Source of the DNA: Sindora glabra
Taxonomy: Eukaryota; Streptophyta; Magnoliopsida; Fabales; Fabaceae
DNA: 64,000 nucleotides
NCBI GenBank assembly: GCA_020226215.1
Contig: CM035234.1
Span: 13,668,713 to 13,732,712, forward strand
Direction of reading: 5' to 3'
Shown here: in pieces, positions 1 through 11,639 of the stretch
Position numbering within the stretch: position 1 is the stretch's first letter
How the letters are laid out: every line of letters starts with the position of its first letter
Made by a program: the position numbers and the translations under genes
The notes under the pieces: model-generated
Database searches by the model: none
What the model was told of the DNA's origin: nothing
The model's input: the letters and a program-made list of their open reading frames with translations, nothing else

Positions 1-759
1 TGGTATTTGTTTGAAAACGACCCTATCATACTAAGTGTTATTTCTTTCTTTTCCTCCTTTTGATAGGAGGAATATTTTAACAAGTTAACACCTTAGTTAA
101 TGTATATTTCAAAGTTGTGGATAATAAAGTTTCTTTCTTTTTTTTTTAATTTATTTATTTATTTTGATAGGAGTGGGTAATAAAGTTTCTTATTGTTACT
201 TCAATTACATGCTGCACCTGGGAAAGTTGCAATTGCATATAAGTGTGACCTTACTGCTAGAAGTTTTGTGCAGTTGCATGTTATGCATTATTACAAAGAA
301 ATTACAATGGCAAATATGATTTATCAACTTTAAAATTGGACTAATTGAGTTTGTATTCCTTTAAAAATGCTGATCTTTGAAGTTCTTGGCTTGATACAGT
401 TGACTTATCAAATGCTTCTTTCTTTATGATTGAGAGTATAAGTCAGTGTCATAGTGTGTGTCAATTGCCATTATTGGTACTATTTCTCACAATAGATAAT
501 AACTACGTTTTTTGGCAATCACTATCAGCATTCGGTACTGCATTTGTCTGGATGATTTTGAGTTCGTATTGATGTCATTGCTTCACATATCAATTTTTAG
601 TCTTTTATGCAAACTCATGTAATTACTTCTTCACAGCAGTTGGAGCAGAATTGATGCATTAAATATTTGGCCTATGATCCTATTTGATTGGCAATAGCAA
701 GTAAAAAATGCAACCATCACTGGTAGCTTACATTGAATCATAGATACAATTGCTGAAAA
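1..759 (+). other. 5' region of the RING-H2 gene, probably a 5' UTR intron
   Basis: No reading frame is supported here. The stretch is T-rich and intron-like. A pyrimidine-rich acceptor (cttcttcacag) ends at 636, and 637-759 would then be the 5' UTR exon that leads into the ATG at 760. The transcription start and first UTR exon would lie left of the window. This is inferred from the splice-site pattern only; cDNA would settle it. Confidence 0.4.
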
Positions 760-2454
760 ATGGGAGGTTGCTGCTGTTCTGCCCGGAAAGCTCACCTGCA
801 TGGAACACCAGTGTATTACTATGTTAGTAATCTCCTATCCCTCATATGAATATAACATGCGTACTTGTTCACTCTTTCTTGATTTGTAATATATGTATGC
901 ATTTGGTGGCTGAAATTTGCCTGATCCTTCAAGTATATTGATGTCATGCTTCTCTTAGCAGTACTGCACGATAGTAGATTTGTATTGTTGATGAAAAGTG
1001 TGTGTATTGATTATAATTGCTTACTGTTACTCCCTTTATATCATATTTCTCTATTAGCTTGGTCTTGGGTTTCTTAAATGATTGTAAGGGAGCAATTTCA
1101 CTGTGGCACTACTATATGCCAGGATTTTTAATAGGTTAAATTTAACACTGCCAAATGCTATGCAACCCATAACCTCTCTTCAATTACCTAATTTCAAGTC
1201 ACCCACCATTAAATTAAATAAAATATTTGCTTTATTTTGTTCATTTTTTCCCCTTAAGTAAAGAGAAACTTTAGAGTATCTTGTATCCCCCATCCCCACT
1301 TGTGGTATGGATGTGGCAACCCCTTGCATGGTGTTATACGTGAATAGGCTGAGTTTTAGTGTAATATAGATTGGTTTCATAGTCTTTGAGTGCCTGTAGA
1401 TTGATAATCTGTTAGTAATTTGTTGTTTTGCATGACATTTAATAAGATTTTGTTACTAACAAATCATACATCATTTGAAATATGGCAAATTCCTTTGTGC
1501 AGTGTCCACCAGCTTTGGAAGAGCGTGAGTCTCTGACCTCTAATGATGGCACAGCTGCTTCACTCACTGCTGGATTGCTTATAGGCTTGAACTTGGAAAC
1601 ATCCACACCAGATACTTATCGACCTCCTCCTGCACCTCTACCATATGATTTGGTCTTGGGATGTCCAGTCTCAATAGATTCTGAGTCTGGCAGAGAAACA
1701 GTGAGTGGTAGTAGTTTTGAAACTTTAGTTACTTGTGAAGATCTTGAAGAATCAGACTGCAAAGCTCAAGTGAATTCTTTGCCAGCATCTCCAAAGAAAC
1801 TAGAACTATCAAAATCAATTGAATCTACTGTTTTGATGATGGAAGAAGAGGATGTCTGTCCAATTTGTCTTGAAGGTATAGTTTGTCATTGAACTGGAAT
1901 TCTGTTACATGGTGTTAGATTTTCCATGAACCATTTGAGGGAGCCAGGATGAGGTAACACTTCCTTTCTCTCTGTTTAGCAGGTGAAAACAATAATTTAG
2001 GGTATTCTTTTGTATTTTTAATGCAGAATATGATGTTGAGAACCCTAAAACTATGACCAAGTGTGAACACCACTTTCACCTATCTTGCATTCTCGAGTGG
2101 ATGGAAAGAAGTGATTCTTGTCCTATATGCGATCAGGTTTGCCTTATGTGACAATTCATTATCAACTATAATTTGAAAGAGAAGGTGAGGAAGGTAGAAA
2201 AGAAATAAAAGAAAAAGAAAAGCACTACCCAGTCTACCCCTATATTTCTTACTTGGTTAAGCAAACTTTGGTTATTCTAGCTGGGTGTAGAAAATTGGAT
2301 TTAGATAAGTATAGGTTGCTTATTAGATAAAATTTGTCTAAAATCTGTAAGTCTAGAGTTATTTTATACATCATTTATGCTGTAATTTACCAATACAAAC
2401 TTTGTATTTGCCTTGACACTGCAGGAGATGATATTTGATCAGACTTTGAATTAG
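760..2454 (+). CDS. RHB1A: RING-H2 E3 ubiquitin ligase, RHB1A-like (4 coding exons)
   Basis: Coding exons are 760-822, 1503-1875, 2027-2136 and 2425-2454. All three introns are GT-AG and the exons join in frame to 191 aa. The N-terminus MGGCCCS is a textbook N-myristoylation site (Gly2) followed by palmitoylatable cysteines, so the protein is probably membrane-anchored. The middle (about residues 22-139) is acidic and Ser/Pro-rich with no fold I recognise. The C-terminus is a complete C3H2C3 RING-H2 finger: C140, C143, C158, H160, H163, C166, C177 and C180, with Trp170 in the position that usually contacts the E2. Only 11 residues follow the last cysteine. Length and layout match plant RHB1A-type ligases, which transfer ubiquitin from an E2 to substrate; the substrate is unknown. 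An in-frame ATG at 1482 lies inside intron 1 and is not the start. No lesion is seen, so the gene looks functional. Confidence 0.93.
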
Positions 2455-3150
2455 TTTCTTGTTTAAAAAAAAAAAATGAAAAATCAAAGCTTGCAAAATT
2501 CATGGATGACAGTTGATAAAAGTTCAGTGTTTCATTACTGGTTTAATGAAGCTACAAATTCATTTCCAATTTGCCACTCCACTGTGAAGTCTTTGTTTTA
2601 GCCGGTCTGTAACCCAGTATCTGAGAAGTAGAATTAAGTTTTGGCGCTACGCCATTGCTTATCTCATTGATTGCAATGGATTTTGCTTACAATATGAGAA
2701 AGAATGCAGGAATTTCTTAAGAAGCAGTAATCAGGGATCAGTCTCAGATTTAAATTTAGTTGATTTTTCTGTTCTCCCTTTTCTTGTACAAATATCTAAG
2801 CATTTGTTATACATAATTTTTTATTTGGAAATTACTTTCTGATCTTGTTTGTAAATCACACGTTCTATTGTATATAGATTCTGGGGTCATTCGTTGTATG
2901 TGCAATGACCAAGCAAACAGTGAACTGTGTCTTTTTCTTCTTTGGTATTTTCTTTTTAGTTGGTGGCCAGGGGCTGAATTGTGAACGCTGCTAGTGAATG
3001 GAGGTTGTTGCTGGTTTTCTGTTTGACAATGATATCATTTTTCTGAGGAATGCTATATACAGATGGATTTTATGGATTTTCAATGCGCAACCCCCACAAG
3101 ACTGTTTGTTTGCTATTATATTATTCTCTTATTATTAAAAAAAAAAAAAG
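2455..3150 (+). other. 3' UTR and downstream flank of the RING-H2 gene
   Basis: No coding frame is supported. The sequence follows the TAG stop at 2452-2454 and is less AT-rich than the DNA beyond 3300, which suits a transcribed 3' UTR. I see no clear AATAAA signal that fixes its end. A short frame at 3050-3319 is not supported as a gene. Confidence 0.4.
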
Positions 3151-3629
3151 GTTAAACCCACATCCAATATTTACCACACTGACAAATAGAGGGTGTGAGA
3201 CCAGAGTAAGATTCTATTTTTATTTGCAATTCGTGTCATTCGGATCGATTCATTTATTAATTGTGTTATTTGTGAGTCGAATTGTGTTATTTGTGTCGAC
3301 TCACGGATTATCTATTTAATTTATTTAATAATTTTAAATAATAAAATATATATTATAAAATTATTTATTAAATTTAATTATTTTTTATTTTTTATAAAAA
3401 ATATTTTTAATTATTAATAAAATATTATTTTAATTTTTTATTATTATTTTATTAAATTAATAATTTTATATTTTTATTATATTTATTTATTTATAATTAA
3501 AATATTATTTAATTTTTAAATAAAATTATTAAAAATTTAATAAAAATTCTTAAATAAATTGGCATGTCAACTTGAATTAGAATAAATATGTTGGATTATC
3601 ATGTCGGGTCAAAAATTGTCATTCCTATG

Positions 3630-3630
<1 letters not shown>
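3151..3630. repeat. Probable transposon relic around an AT-only core
   Basis: About 3300-3550 is almost pure A/T. It is bracketed by segments with repeated gtgttatttgtg and gtcgactcacgg words on the left and ggcatgtc/catgtcgggtc on the right. Such GTGTCG/CACGG-rich ends around an AT-only core are common in plant non-autonomous elements. No convincing terminal repeat or target duplication was found, so the class is unknown. Confidence 0.3.

Positions 3631-3632
<2 letters not shown>

Positions 3633-3671
<39 letters not shown>
3633..3671. repeat. (GA)n microsatellite
   Basis: An uninterrupted GA dinucleotide run of about 19 units, directly before a tandem duplication. Confidence 0.97.
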
Positions 3672-3673
<2 letters not shown>

Positions 3674-3858
3674 TTGGTGAAGGAGTGTAGTATTGTTCTC
3701 TAGGCTTTAATCCAATGATAAAGTGATCATGTGAGAGTATAGAATTTTTCTTTATTTTGTTTTGTTGGTGAAGGAGTGGAGCAGTATTGTTCTATAAGTT
3801 TTAATCCAATGATAAAGTGATAAGGTGAGAGTATAGAATTTTTCTTTGTTTTGTTTTG
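3674..3858. repeat. Two-copy tandem duplication, 91 and 94 bp
   Basis: Copy 1 (3674-3764) and copy 2 (3765-3858) both run from ttggtgaaggagtg through tccaatgataaagtga to the ttttgttttg end. They differ by a few substitutions and a 3-bp insertion. The array abuts the GA microsatellite, which suggests slippage or unequal exchange. No coding potential. Confidence 0.9.
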
Positions 3859-5805
3859 TCTATAATTGATAGGAAAAGGAAGTAACTTAAACCAAACATC
3901 AGTTGATGAATATGGTTATGTTGATAAACTGCTTTGTTGATAAAATCTTGCAAATCCTCAAGCTGACTCTCAATTGATTTGTTCTTTTTTTTAATTTTTT
4001 TATTTTCGGGTGAAGCTGATATTATGAGTCCAAACTTGAAAAGGACATTAATAACTACCTGTGTGCAAATGTACAATGTTTGGCCTAATTCAAGCTTTCA
4101 AAATACGAAGTGAAATGTGATTGTCTTGTGACTTGAGTGTTGCATCTTATGTTACAATCATAATTACCAATTCAACCATTGGATCGTTTCCAATTAGATT
4201 CACAAGTATACTGTTAAGTTGTTTCTTGCATGTGTGTGAAAATACATTTTAATGACTCATACTTTTACTGAAAAAAAAAAACCCCTAATTTTCTTACCTA
4301 GATCAGTTGCACGCATTGTTTACTCTCTTCATTAAAGTAGTCTCACAAAAGTGCTTACCACTGAACTATAACAACCAATAAATAATCTCACAAAGTCGGG
4401 CAGTTAACCAACTTAATTTCTCTCATTTTTCTAGAAAAATTGTTCACTTCTAATCATATATCGTCTAGAGAGGGGGCTAATGTTTTTCGACACATCCATC
4501 ATTCATAAAAAAAAATGTTATTTTTCACAGCGGGAAGATAGACGTAAAATAGACTTTAAATTTGTGGGTTTTGCGGGTTAGTCGCAAATGTGGGTTAATC
4601 ACAAGTATTTTATGCGTAACTCCTTTTTCTTATTGGCTTATGCAAGTAAGCTTATGCAGTTGCAGATTTTTATAAGTCTGAGTGTATCCACAAGACTAAT
4701 TCTTTTTTTTTTCAAGTATTTTGGAGACTTTTAATTTAATCTAATCTAATTTAATATCTAATAATTTAATGTAATTTTTTTAATTTTACTTGAGTAAATT
4801 ATTATAAAAAATTTAATTAATTAATTATAATTTAAAAAAATAAAAATTTTTAATCCATTGTTCCCTTTACAATTTTGTATCTTCTACAACATTTAAAATT
4901 CGATCTCCACTTTTTGTATATATGCATTTAATGGTATAATCAATTCTATTATTTTTTTAAAAAAATTAAGTGCAATCTGTCTACATGTATCAATGAATTT
5001 GATTATTTTTACCTGTATTTTTTGTAGGTTTATGTAGACAAATTAGCATGGGTCTAAGCTCGTATAGATTGGCTTATTTAACCCACTTTACCCCACTTTA
5101 CACCCCTAGAGCCAGAGGCAGCCGGACTTTTACTCCCAAAAAATTTGATATCTTTATTTTTTTATGCAATAACTTTAGATTGACTTTATTAAAAATTTAA
5201 AAACTGTACATATCCTATGAAAATTTTGTTGCTTAACTTAAATTTTGGGTCCGCCACTGTTGTTTTCTATGATATCATATAAATGATGATAATAGTAATA
5301 TTTAGAGATTCGGGGAAGAGAGGTAACTTCTATAGTATCATAAGTGCTATATTCCGATATTCTATCTTTGCCAAATGAAGACAATATTTCAAAGAAAAAG
5401 ATGCAAATATAGCTCTAACTAACCATAATTTGCAGACAAATAACTAACTTGTATAGAATGGATGAGACTCAGTCAACTTCATTCGTTCTTGGTCAAAATA
5501 ATTTCCCTCTAAGGCCAGCCTAAATTATAGCCATCAAATCCTACGAGTAATATTTTATCCAAAAAAAAAAAAAGGAATCTTTTTTGCTAAGTAAAAAACA
5601 CAAATTGTAAAATTGTCTCCTGGGGATCATATTGCCTTCTCCCAATTTTTGAGAAGTGAAGTCTCAAAAATATGTTCTTCAAGGTGAAAGTAAAAGGGAT
5701 TTCATAAAAAATCTGTAAAATCAAGCATACAAAAAAGAGAGAAAGAAAAGGGCACAAAGCAAAAGAGAGCTCGCCTAGATAATACATTGGTCAAAGTAAA
5801 ATTTT
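3859..5805. other. Intergenic region upstream of the MATE gene
   Basis: No gene is supported; the short frames at 3801-4076 and 5587-5787 look random. A stretch at about 4480-5110 resembles a decayed hAT-type element: its right part ends in cccactttacacccctag, but I found no matching left end. The MATE promoter must lie in the last few hundred bases, but no TATA box is convincing enough to mark. Confidence 0.4.
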
Positions 5806-6475
5806 ATGAGTCCGTCCGATGATGCATCTCCGCCGGGAAAAGCCGCGGACGTTGGCGATGCCTCTGAAACTATAGAACTTCATTATGCTCCCGGAGGTGC
5901 AATTGAGACTAATGTAGGAGATTACTCTGCAATAAGTAATTTTCAAGATTTAAAATCTGTATGTTTTACAGAGAGCTCAAAGCTTTGGGCAATTGCAGGC
6001 CCTATTGCTTTCAACATACTTTGCAATTATGGGGTCAATTCTTTCACTAATATCTTTGTTGGGCACCTTGGAGATTTGGAGCTCTCTTCCATTGCAATTT
6101 CTCTCTCTGTCATATCGACTTTCTCTTTTGGATTCTTGGTTAGTTTCTAAAGTATAACTAATTTTGATTTTTTTTATATCAATTTTCATTTGTTTTTGCA
6201 GAATTCTTAGCCCTCCACTCGTTATGAAATTGTTGGTAAAATTTTTCTCTTTAAATAAAAATGTTCCCCTCCCCCCCCCCCCCCCTTCAAATGCTTTGGC
6301 TCAAGCATATGTAGTACAAACTTGTTACCCAATAGTAAATAGTAAAACTCCTCCTCCCAGCCTTTTGTAGAGGTAACCCTTCAATTTTTTATTTTTTGAA
6401 ATTGTGCACTTCCAGAAGAAAAATATCTTAATTGATACATATAAGACATTAATATTAACAATAACTTAAGTTATA

Positions 6476-6513
<38 letters not shown>

Positions 6514-9500
6514 ATATTATATCCACATTTTGACATTTTTGAATACTTCTTATCAAAGTTTAAACACAAATTAAATAACTTTTAGTCATACATTTGTGTA
6601 ATATTAGGTGCTTGCTAATGTATTCTTAAGGGTTTGGTATCCGGGGTGGTGTGGCAAAATACAGGCCATTGGATGAGATTACAAAATCTTGATTTTGTAA
6701 TCTCATCCAATGGCCTGTATTTTGCCACGCCATCCCGAATACCAAACCTTTAAGGGTATCTTAGAATTTACCATAATATTAATGTTGGGAGAGCTAATAT
6801 GCTTTATAAGCAAATGGAGATTCTTATTTTGTTAGACGAGAAATAAACTCCTAAACATGTAAGTTTTATTTTTGGTAGACCCACATTTTTCTTTCTTTTG
6901 ATTTTATGTTTACCTCGATCTTATTTGTTCCCGATGTATATTAAAAATTTTCAGTTTGATACTTATATATATCTAAATTTTATATTTCCAAAAATTTAAC
7001 ATATATCTATTATGTCTGTGCTGTATCTATGTCAATGTTTGTGCTTCAAAATCTTCTCTTGCCAGTTTAGTTACTTCAAGTTTTAGAATGTTATTTGATA
7101 TGAAATTTGCAGCTTGGCATGGGAAGTGCACTAGAGACTCTATGTGGGCAAGCATTTGGGGCAGGGCAAGTAGAAATGCTAGGGGTTTATATGCAGAGAT
7201 CATGGATAATCTTAGTCACAGCTTGCATCTGTCTCTCACCACTCTACATTTTCTCAAAGCCAATTCTAGTACTTCTTGGACAGAAAGAAGAAATTGCAGA
7301 CCTAGCTGGGAAATTCACCATCCAAACAATCCCTCAAATGTTTGCATTAGCCATCAACTTTCCTACTCAGAAATTCTTGCAAGCACAAAGCAAAGTAGCA
7401 GCTTTGGCATGGATTGGATGTGCAGCCCTAATTATCCACATTGGGATTCTTTATGTATTTGTCATTTTGTGTGGTTGGGGCACTTTTGGAGCTGCAATAG
7501 CCTATGATGTGTCGGCTTGGGGTGTCGCTTTGGCTCAGGTAGCATATGTTGTTGGTTGGTGCACTGATGGGTGGAAGGGTTTGTCATGGTTGGCCTTTAA
7601 AGATCTTTGGGACTTTGTGAGACTGTCTGTTGCTTCAGCCATTATGCTTTGCCTTGAAGTTTGGTACATGATGACTATAATTGTTCTCACTGGCCATCTT
7701 GAAAATCCGGTTATTGCTGTTGGGTCTCTCTCAATATGGTAAAATTATATATAAAACTTAATTTTTTTTTGTTGATCAATAAAATAATAAAGTTGAATCC
7801 TTCCTTTTTTTTTCTCTCTATCATCATGTTCATGTAATGTTAAAAGAGAGATAAATACAGAATTTTTATGCATAATGAGAGTTAAAATCCTTTTTTTTTG
7901 TGCATTATAATGCACAAAGAAATTTTATATTTTTTTCTCTCTAATATGATAAAAAAATGATCCGAAAGATAAGAAAAGGATTCCAATTCTAAAATAATAG
8001 CCTTTTAGTTAAACTGATTGTTACAAAAAGATGAGATTTATGCTTGAATCCCATCATCAAACAAATTGCCCTTAAAAAATGCTACTTTGCTCAAAGTAAT
8101 CCTAAAATTCTAACTATGCCATTGTCCATCTTTCCTTCTTCAGCATGAATTTAAATGGCTGGGAAAGCATGGTGTTCATAGGGGTCAATGCAGCCATAAG
8201 GTAAAAAAAATTCTTATCTTTGTCTAGCTTTTGTTACGGCTTGTTTGGAACAATAAAAACGAAAAACTAAATTTTCTTCATTTAAAAATGAATTGAATTC
8301 TAATTTTTTTTTCAATGATTTCAAACGAGGGGTAAATCTTCATTTGTTGTGCTCTACAACTCACAAAGATTTTAATTTCTTATTAATCTCAGTGTAAGAG
8401 TTTCCAATGAACTTGGATCAGGACACCCAAGAGCTGCAAAGTATGCAGTCATTGTGACAATTGTAGCGTCCCTCCTCATAGGGATCTTTTGTGCAGTCAT
8501 TATTTTGGCTACAAAAGATGATTTTGCTGTCATCTTCACTGATAGCATAACGATGCAAAGGGCAGTTTCAAAGTTAGCAGTCCTTCTTGGTGCCACCATG
8601 ATTCTCAACAGTGTGCAGCAAGTTATATCAGGTAAAGGATAAAAGATCAAATATAGAAGATATGACCCGGCACCCTCCTTGGTGCAGTAATATTTAATAT
8701 TATCATTTTTATGTCTTTCTTGTGTGATGTCCTAAACTTGAATTCAATATTTTGCGTGTATTAAATGGTTTGTCATTCATGCTTTTACTATATATATATA
8801 TAGGGGAATGGTATGGATGTGAAGGTTAGTAATCCTTACTTTTTCATTTAAGCAAAAAAATAAATAATATAATAATAGTAAGTGTATTTATTATAAAGAT
8901 GAGGAAAAATATGTAGAATTATTTAAACAAATGGTATGGATACAAAGCTTAGCAACTTTTGCCTTTTCATTTAGAGAAAAAAAATAGATAATAAAGTAAT
9001 AGTGAGTGTATTTATTATGAAGATAAAAAAAATATGTAGAATTAATTTAAATATTTAAAATTAATATTTTTTTATTTAAATTATTTAAATATTCTTTGTT
9101 ATTTCATTATCATCAAATTAATAATGTGATTTTTTGTCTGAATGAAAAAGTAGAGGTTATTAATCTCTGCATATAAATTAGAGGTTAGTAATCCCTGTGT
9201 GTGATCAGATTTCTTACATTAATAATGTAAAAATGAAATGATTTTGTTATAGGTGTTGCCGTGGGAGGAGGCTGGCAAGCTTTGGTAGCTTACATCAACC
9301 TATTTTGTTACTATGTTGTCGGGCTTCCTGTTGGATTTCTTCTTGGTTATGAAGCACATTTAGGAGTAAAGGTAACCCTCTAAACTAGCCAAATTTCATT
9401 GTCGTGTTAATGAAGCAAAGACACCATGGAACAATAAGTAGCCCAGATAAGATTTTGCAATTTTATTTTTCTTTCTTTCGTTGGGGGAAGAGATTAATTT

Positions 9501-10608
9501 GTCATTTGATTTGGTGATGTGTGGATAATGATTCATGATGTCGCCCATTTTTTTTAATATATTAATTCTCGATTTCATGTTAAAATATTTCTTACATGCT
9601 TAAATTACCTCAATATTCTCATACATTAATGACTTTAGATCCTAGATACATTTTTGAGGAAAAGAAAAATATCATGTACATGCATACAATAAACACAGTT
9701 TCTACATGTAAAAAAAGGATGTAAAAATTAAGTTGCATCTAATATTCTTTAAAATTTTTATGATTTTTATTATATTTAGAATTTAATATCCCGTCTTTAT
9801 GTGTGTACAAGAATTAAAAAAAAAAGAATATGTAGGAATTAAATAATCCACTTTATAATTAATAGACGGATGCATAATGCAACATGTAGGAATCAACCAC
9901 TCCCATGAAATTATCTACTAAGAGAATTTGAGTCTTAATACCATACATTTTGGAGATAAAATAAGAAACTTTATTTATATAAAAATTCAGAAAAAATATT
10001 ATGTAGGGCCAAGTTGCCAGCAAGGAAAACTTTGATTTTCTTGATATCTTGTAAAATAACATTAAAAAAATGAGAACAAATCCAGTCATACACACTGCGT
10101 TTATTGTTTTATTGATGGACACTGTTATTGCAGGGCATCTGGATTGGCATGATCCTTGGGACATTTTTGCAGACATTGATCTTGTTATATATTACCTATA
10201 AAACTAATTGGAATGATGAGGTGAGTAGGAGCACTATATTTTAACCCATTCAACTTGTGAAAGGTTTCATAATTTGTGGGAAAAAAAATGCCAATAATTA
10301 CCCGTATGCACAAGAAAAATGTTAATAAAAAATGCTGTATGCATCAAAAGTGAAATCTGAATTTTGAATTTTTTATATTTATTGAATTAAATTTTATAAA
10401 TTTATTCAACTATTTTATATTCAATTGATAGTCCTTGTTTATATTTAGAATTCAATTTTAAATACAACTTTTGAAATGTTGATATAGTGTGATTGAGAAT
10501 TCGTTCTAAATTATCAGTATTAATTTTCAGGTGGAACAAGCTTCTGAACGAATGCGAAAATGGACAGGAACGAATACAGAACTACAAGAATTACGTGAAG
10601 CTACTTGA
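5806..10608 (+). CDS. DTX34: MATE / DETOXIFICATION efflux transporter (7 exons)
   Basis: Exons are 5806-6138, 7113-7738, 8144-8200, 8393-8631, 9253-9371, 10134-10220 and 10531-10608. All introns are GT-AG and the joins are in frame, giving 512 aa. MATE proteins are 12-helix antiporters that export or sequester organic compounds using a proton or sodium gradient, at the plasma membrane or tonoplast. The soluble N-terminus spans about residues 1-60, and hydrophobic segments run from about residue 62 to 490. Family signatures seen are GMGSALETLCGQAFGAGQ at 113-130 and VRVSNELGSGHPRAA from 340. Length and exon pattern fit Arabidopsis DTX33-35. The DTX34 symbol rests on similarity plus position next to an RHB1A homologue; DTX33 or DTX35 orthology is possible. 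The ATG at 5806 was chosen because it opens the only frame joined to exon 2. No stop or frameshift is seen. Transposon insertions sit in introns 1 and 4. Confidence 0.93.
6271..6285. repeat. Poly-C tract in MATE intron 1
   Basis: Fifteen consecutive C (G on the other strand), just after a shorter C run. Rare in such AT-rich DNA and likely to vary in length. Confidence 0.95.
6472..6513. repeat. (AT)n microsatellite in MATE intron 1
   Basis: An alternating AT run of about 42 bp with one C interruption. Confidence 0.93.
6630..6749. mobile_element. 120-bp palindromic MITE with TTAA flanks
   Basis: The element is one foldback hairpin: the arms 6630-6688 and 6691-6749 pair with only about four mismatches around a TT centre at 6689-6690. 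The ends are GGGTTTGGTAT and ATACCAAACCT. Both sides carry TTAA (6626-6629 and 6750-6753), which reads as a TAA/TTA or TTAA target duplication. A PIF/Harbinger (Tourist-like) origin is the first choice and piggyBac-like TTAA targeting the alternative. It lies in MATE intron 1 and encodes nothing. The high arm identity suggests recent insertion. Confidence 0.85.
8803..9203. mobile_element. Rearranged foldback element in MATE intron 4
   Basis: Two direct copies of about 120 bp lie side by side (8807-8928 and 8930-9051); both begin with atggtatgga and end with atgtagaatta. An inverted partial copy of the same end sequence follows at 9141-9175, and a short direct piece (aggttagtaatccc) at about 9182-9195. 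The layout fits a MITE with an internal duplication. A related sequence lies at 44970-45110. Confidence 0.55.
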
Positions 10609-11628
10609 AATTCAAGAAATTGATCAAACCCTTGCTCCAAGGACGGAACCAAAAAAATTTTACTTCTCGGATAGAATAGATGTATGAAATATTTTTTGTA
10701 TGAACGTACTCTCACACATTCAATAGAATAGGCAATAAGTTATTAATAATATAGTATAATTACTATAACTTAATTTAATCTTATTCCGTTGAACTACATT
10801 TCTTAAATCTATACATGAATCACAAGTGCAGATTGTTAATAACATAATTAAGGAAAAAATATACTTTACCACCCATGATTTGGCCCCTTTTTCACTTAAT
10901 CTATTTTTCAACCATTTATACTTTATTCATATAAATTATTTTCCATCCAATTTTTTTTTAAAAAAAACTCATATGCATTGTATGTGATTTTTACTTCCTA
11001 AAATTTTGACTCAATTTAATGATTACTCCGAACCAAATTATCCTAAAAAAAAAATTCTAATTCTATTGAAAATTTGCTTTCTATAATTTAGTTGTTATGA
11101 TCCTCTAGGTTGTAATTAGCATAGAACTTGATTCCCCAATTTCCACCAGTCTAACTAATCATGCTTAATCCATATACATGTAAATAATATATATATATTT
11201 CTAATAATATGATGATACATTGATAATCTAATAACTAAAACATTTGTTAAATTTGTTTTACAAAATGAAGGAAGTTAGACTCACTTATAAAACTCTAGTA
11301 AGTTCCTAATGAGCCAATCAGACTTAATCCTACAGGCAAAAAAATTCCTATCCAATGGTGTAACTTTACAAATTAAGGCCTAAACTATAATGCTATCTAC
11401 AAACAAAATGTCTAATTGCTAACCAAATGAAATTTTGGAGGATTTATCCTTACTATGATGGTGGTGAAGGCACTTTAGCTTGGGAATCTACATTATGAAA
11501 CATGAAGGAGTAAGTTTAGGGTTCAGTGAGTAAACATTCTAATGTAATAGAATCATAAGACAAGTTATCTTACCAACTACATTAACCTTTTCTTACTCAT
11601 GACTTAGTTCTTACATAATTCCATAATC
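10609..11628. other. Intergenic region between the MATE gene and the CACTA element
   Basis: The MATE 3' UTR should occupy the first one to two hundred bases. The rest is AT-rich with no supported gene, RNA or repeat boundary. Confidence 0.5.
11626..11628. repeat. CACTA target site duplication, left (ATC)
   Basis: ATC sits immediately before the CACTAC end and recurs immediately after the right end (19421-19423). Three bp is the duplication length expected for CACTA elements. Confidence 0.88.
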
Positions 11629-11639
11629 CACTACAAGAA

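Noticed and set aside
1482..1892. Open frame of 136 aa starting at 1482
   Set aside because: It is exon 2 of the RING-H2 gene read with intron sequence at both ends. The splice sites at 1502 and 1875 and the missing RING half show that it is not a separate gene.
7088..7507. 139-aa frame overlapping MATE exon 2
   Set aside because: It is a shadow of the MATE coding frame, which carries all family motifs.
8372..8650. 92-aa minus-strand frame over MATE exon 4
   Set aside because: It is antisense to a conserved MATE exon and has no motif of its own.
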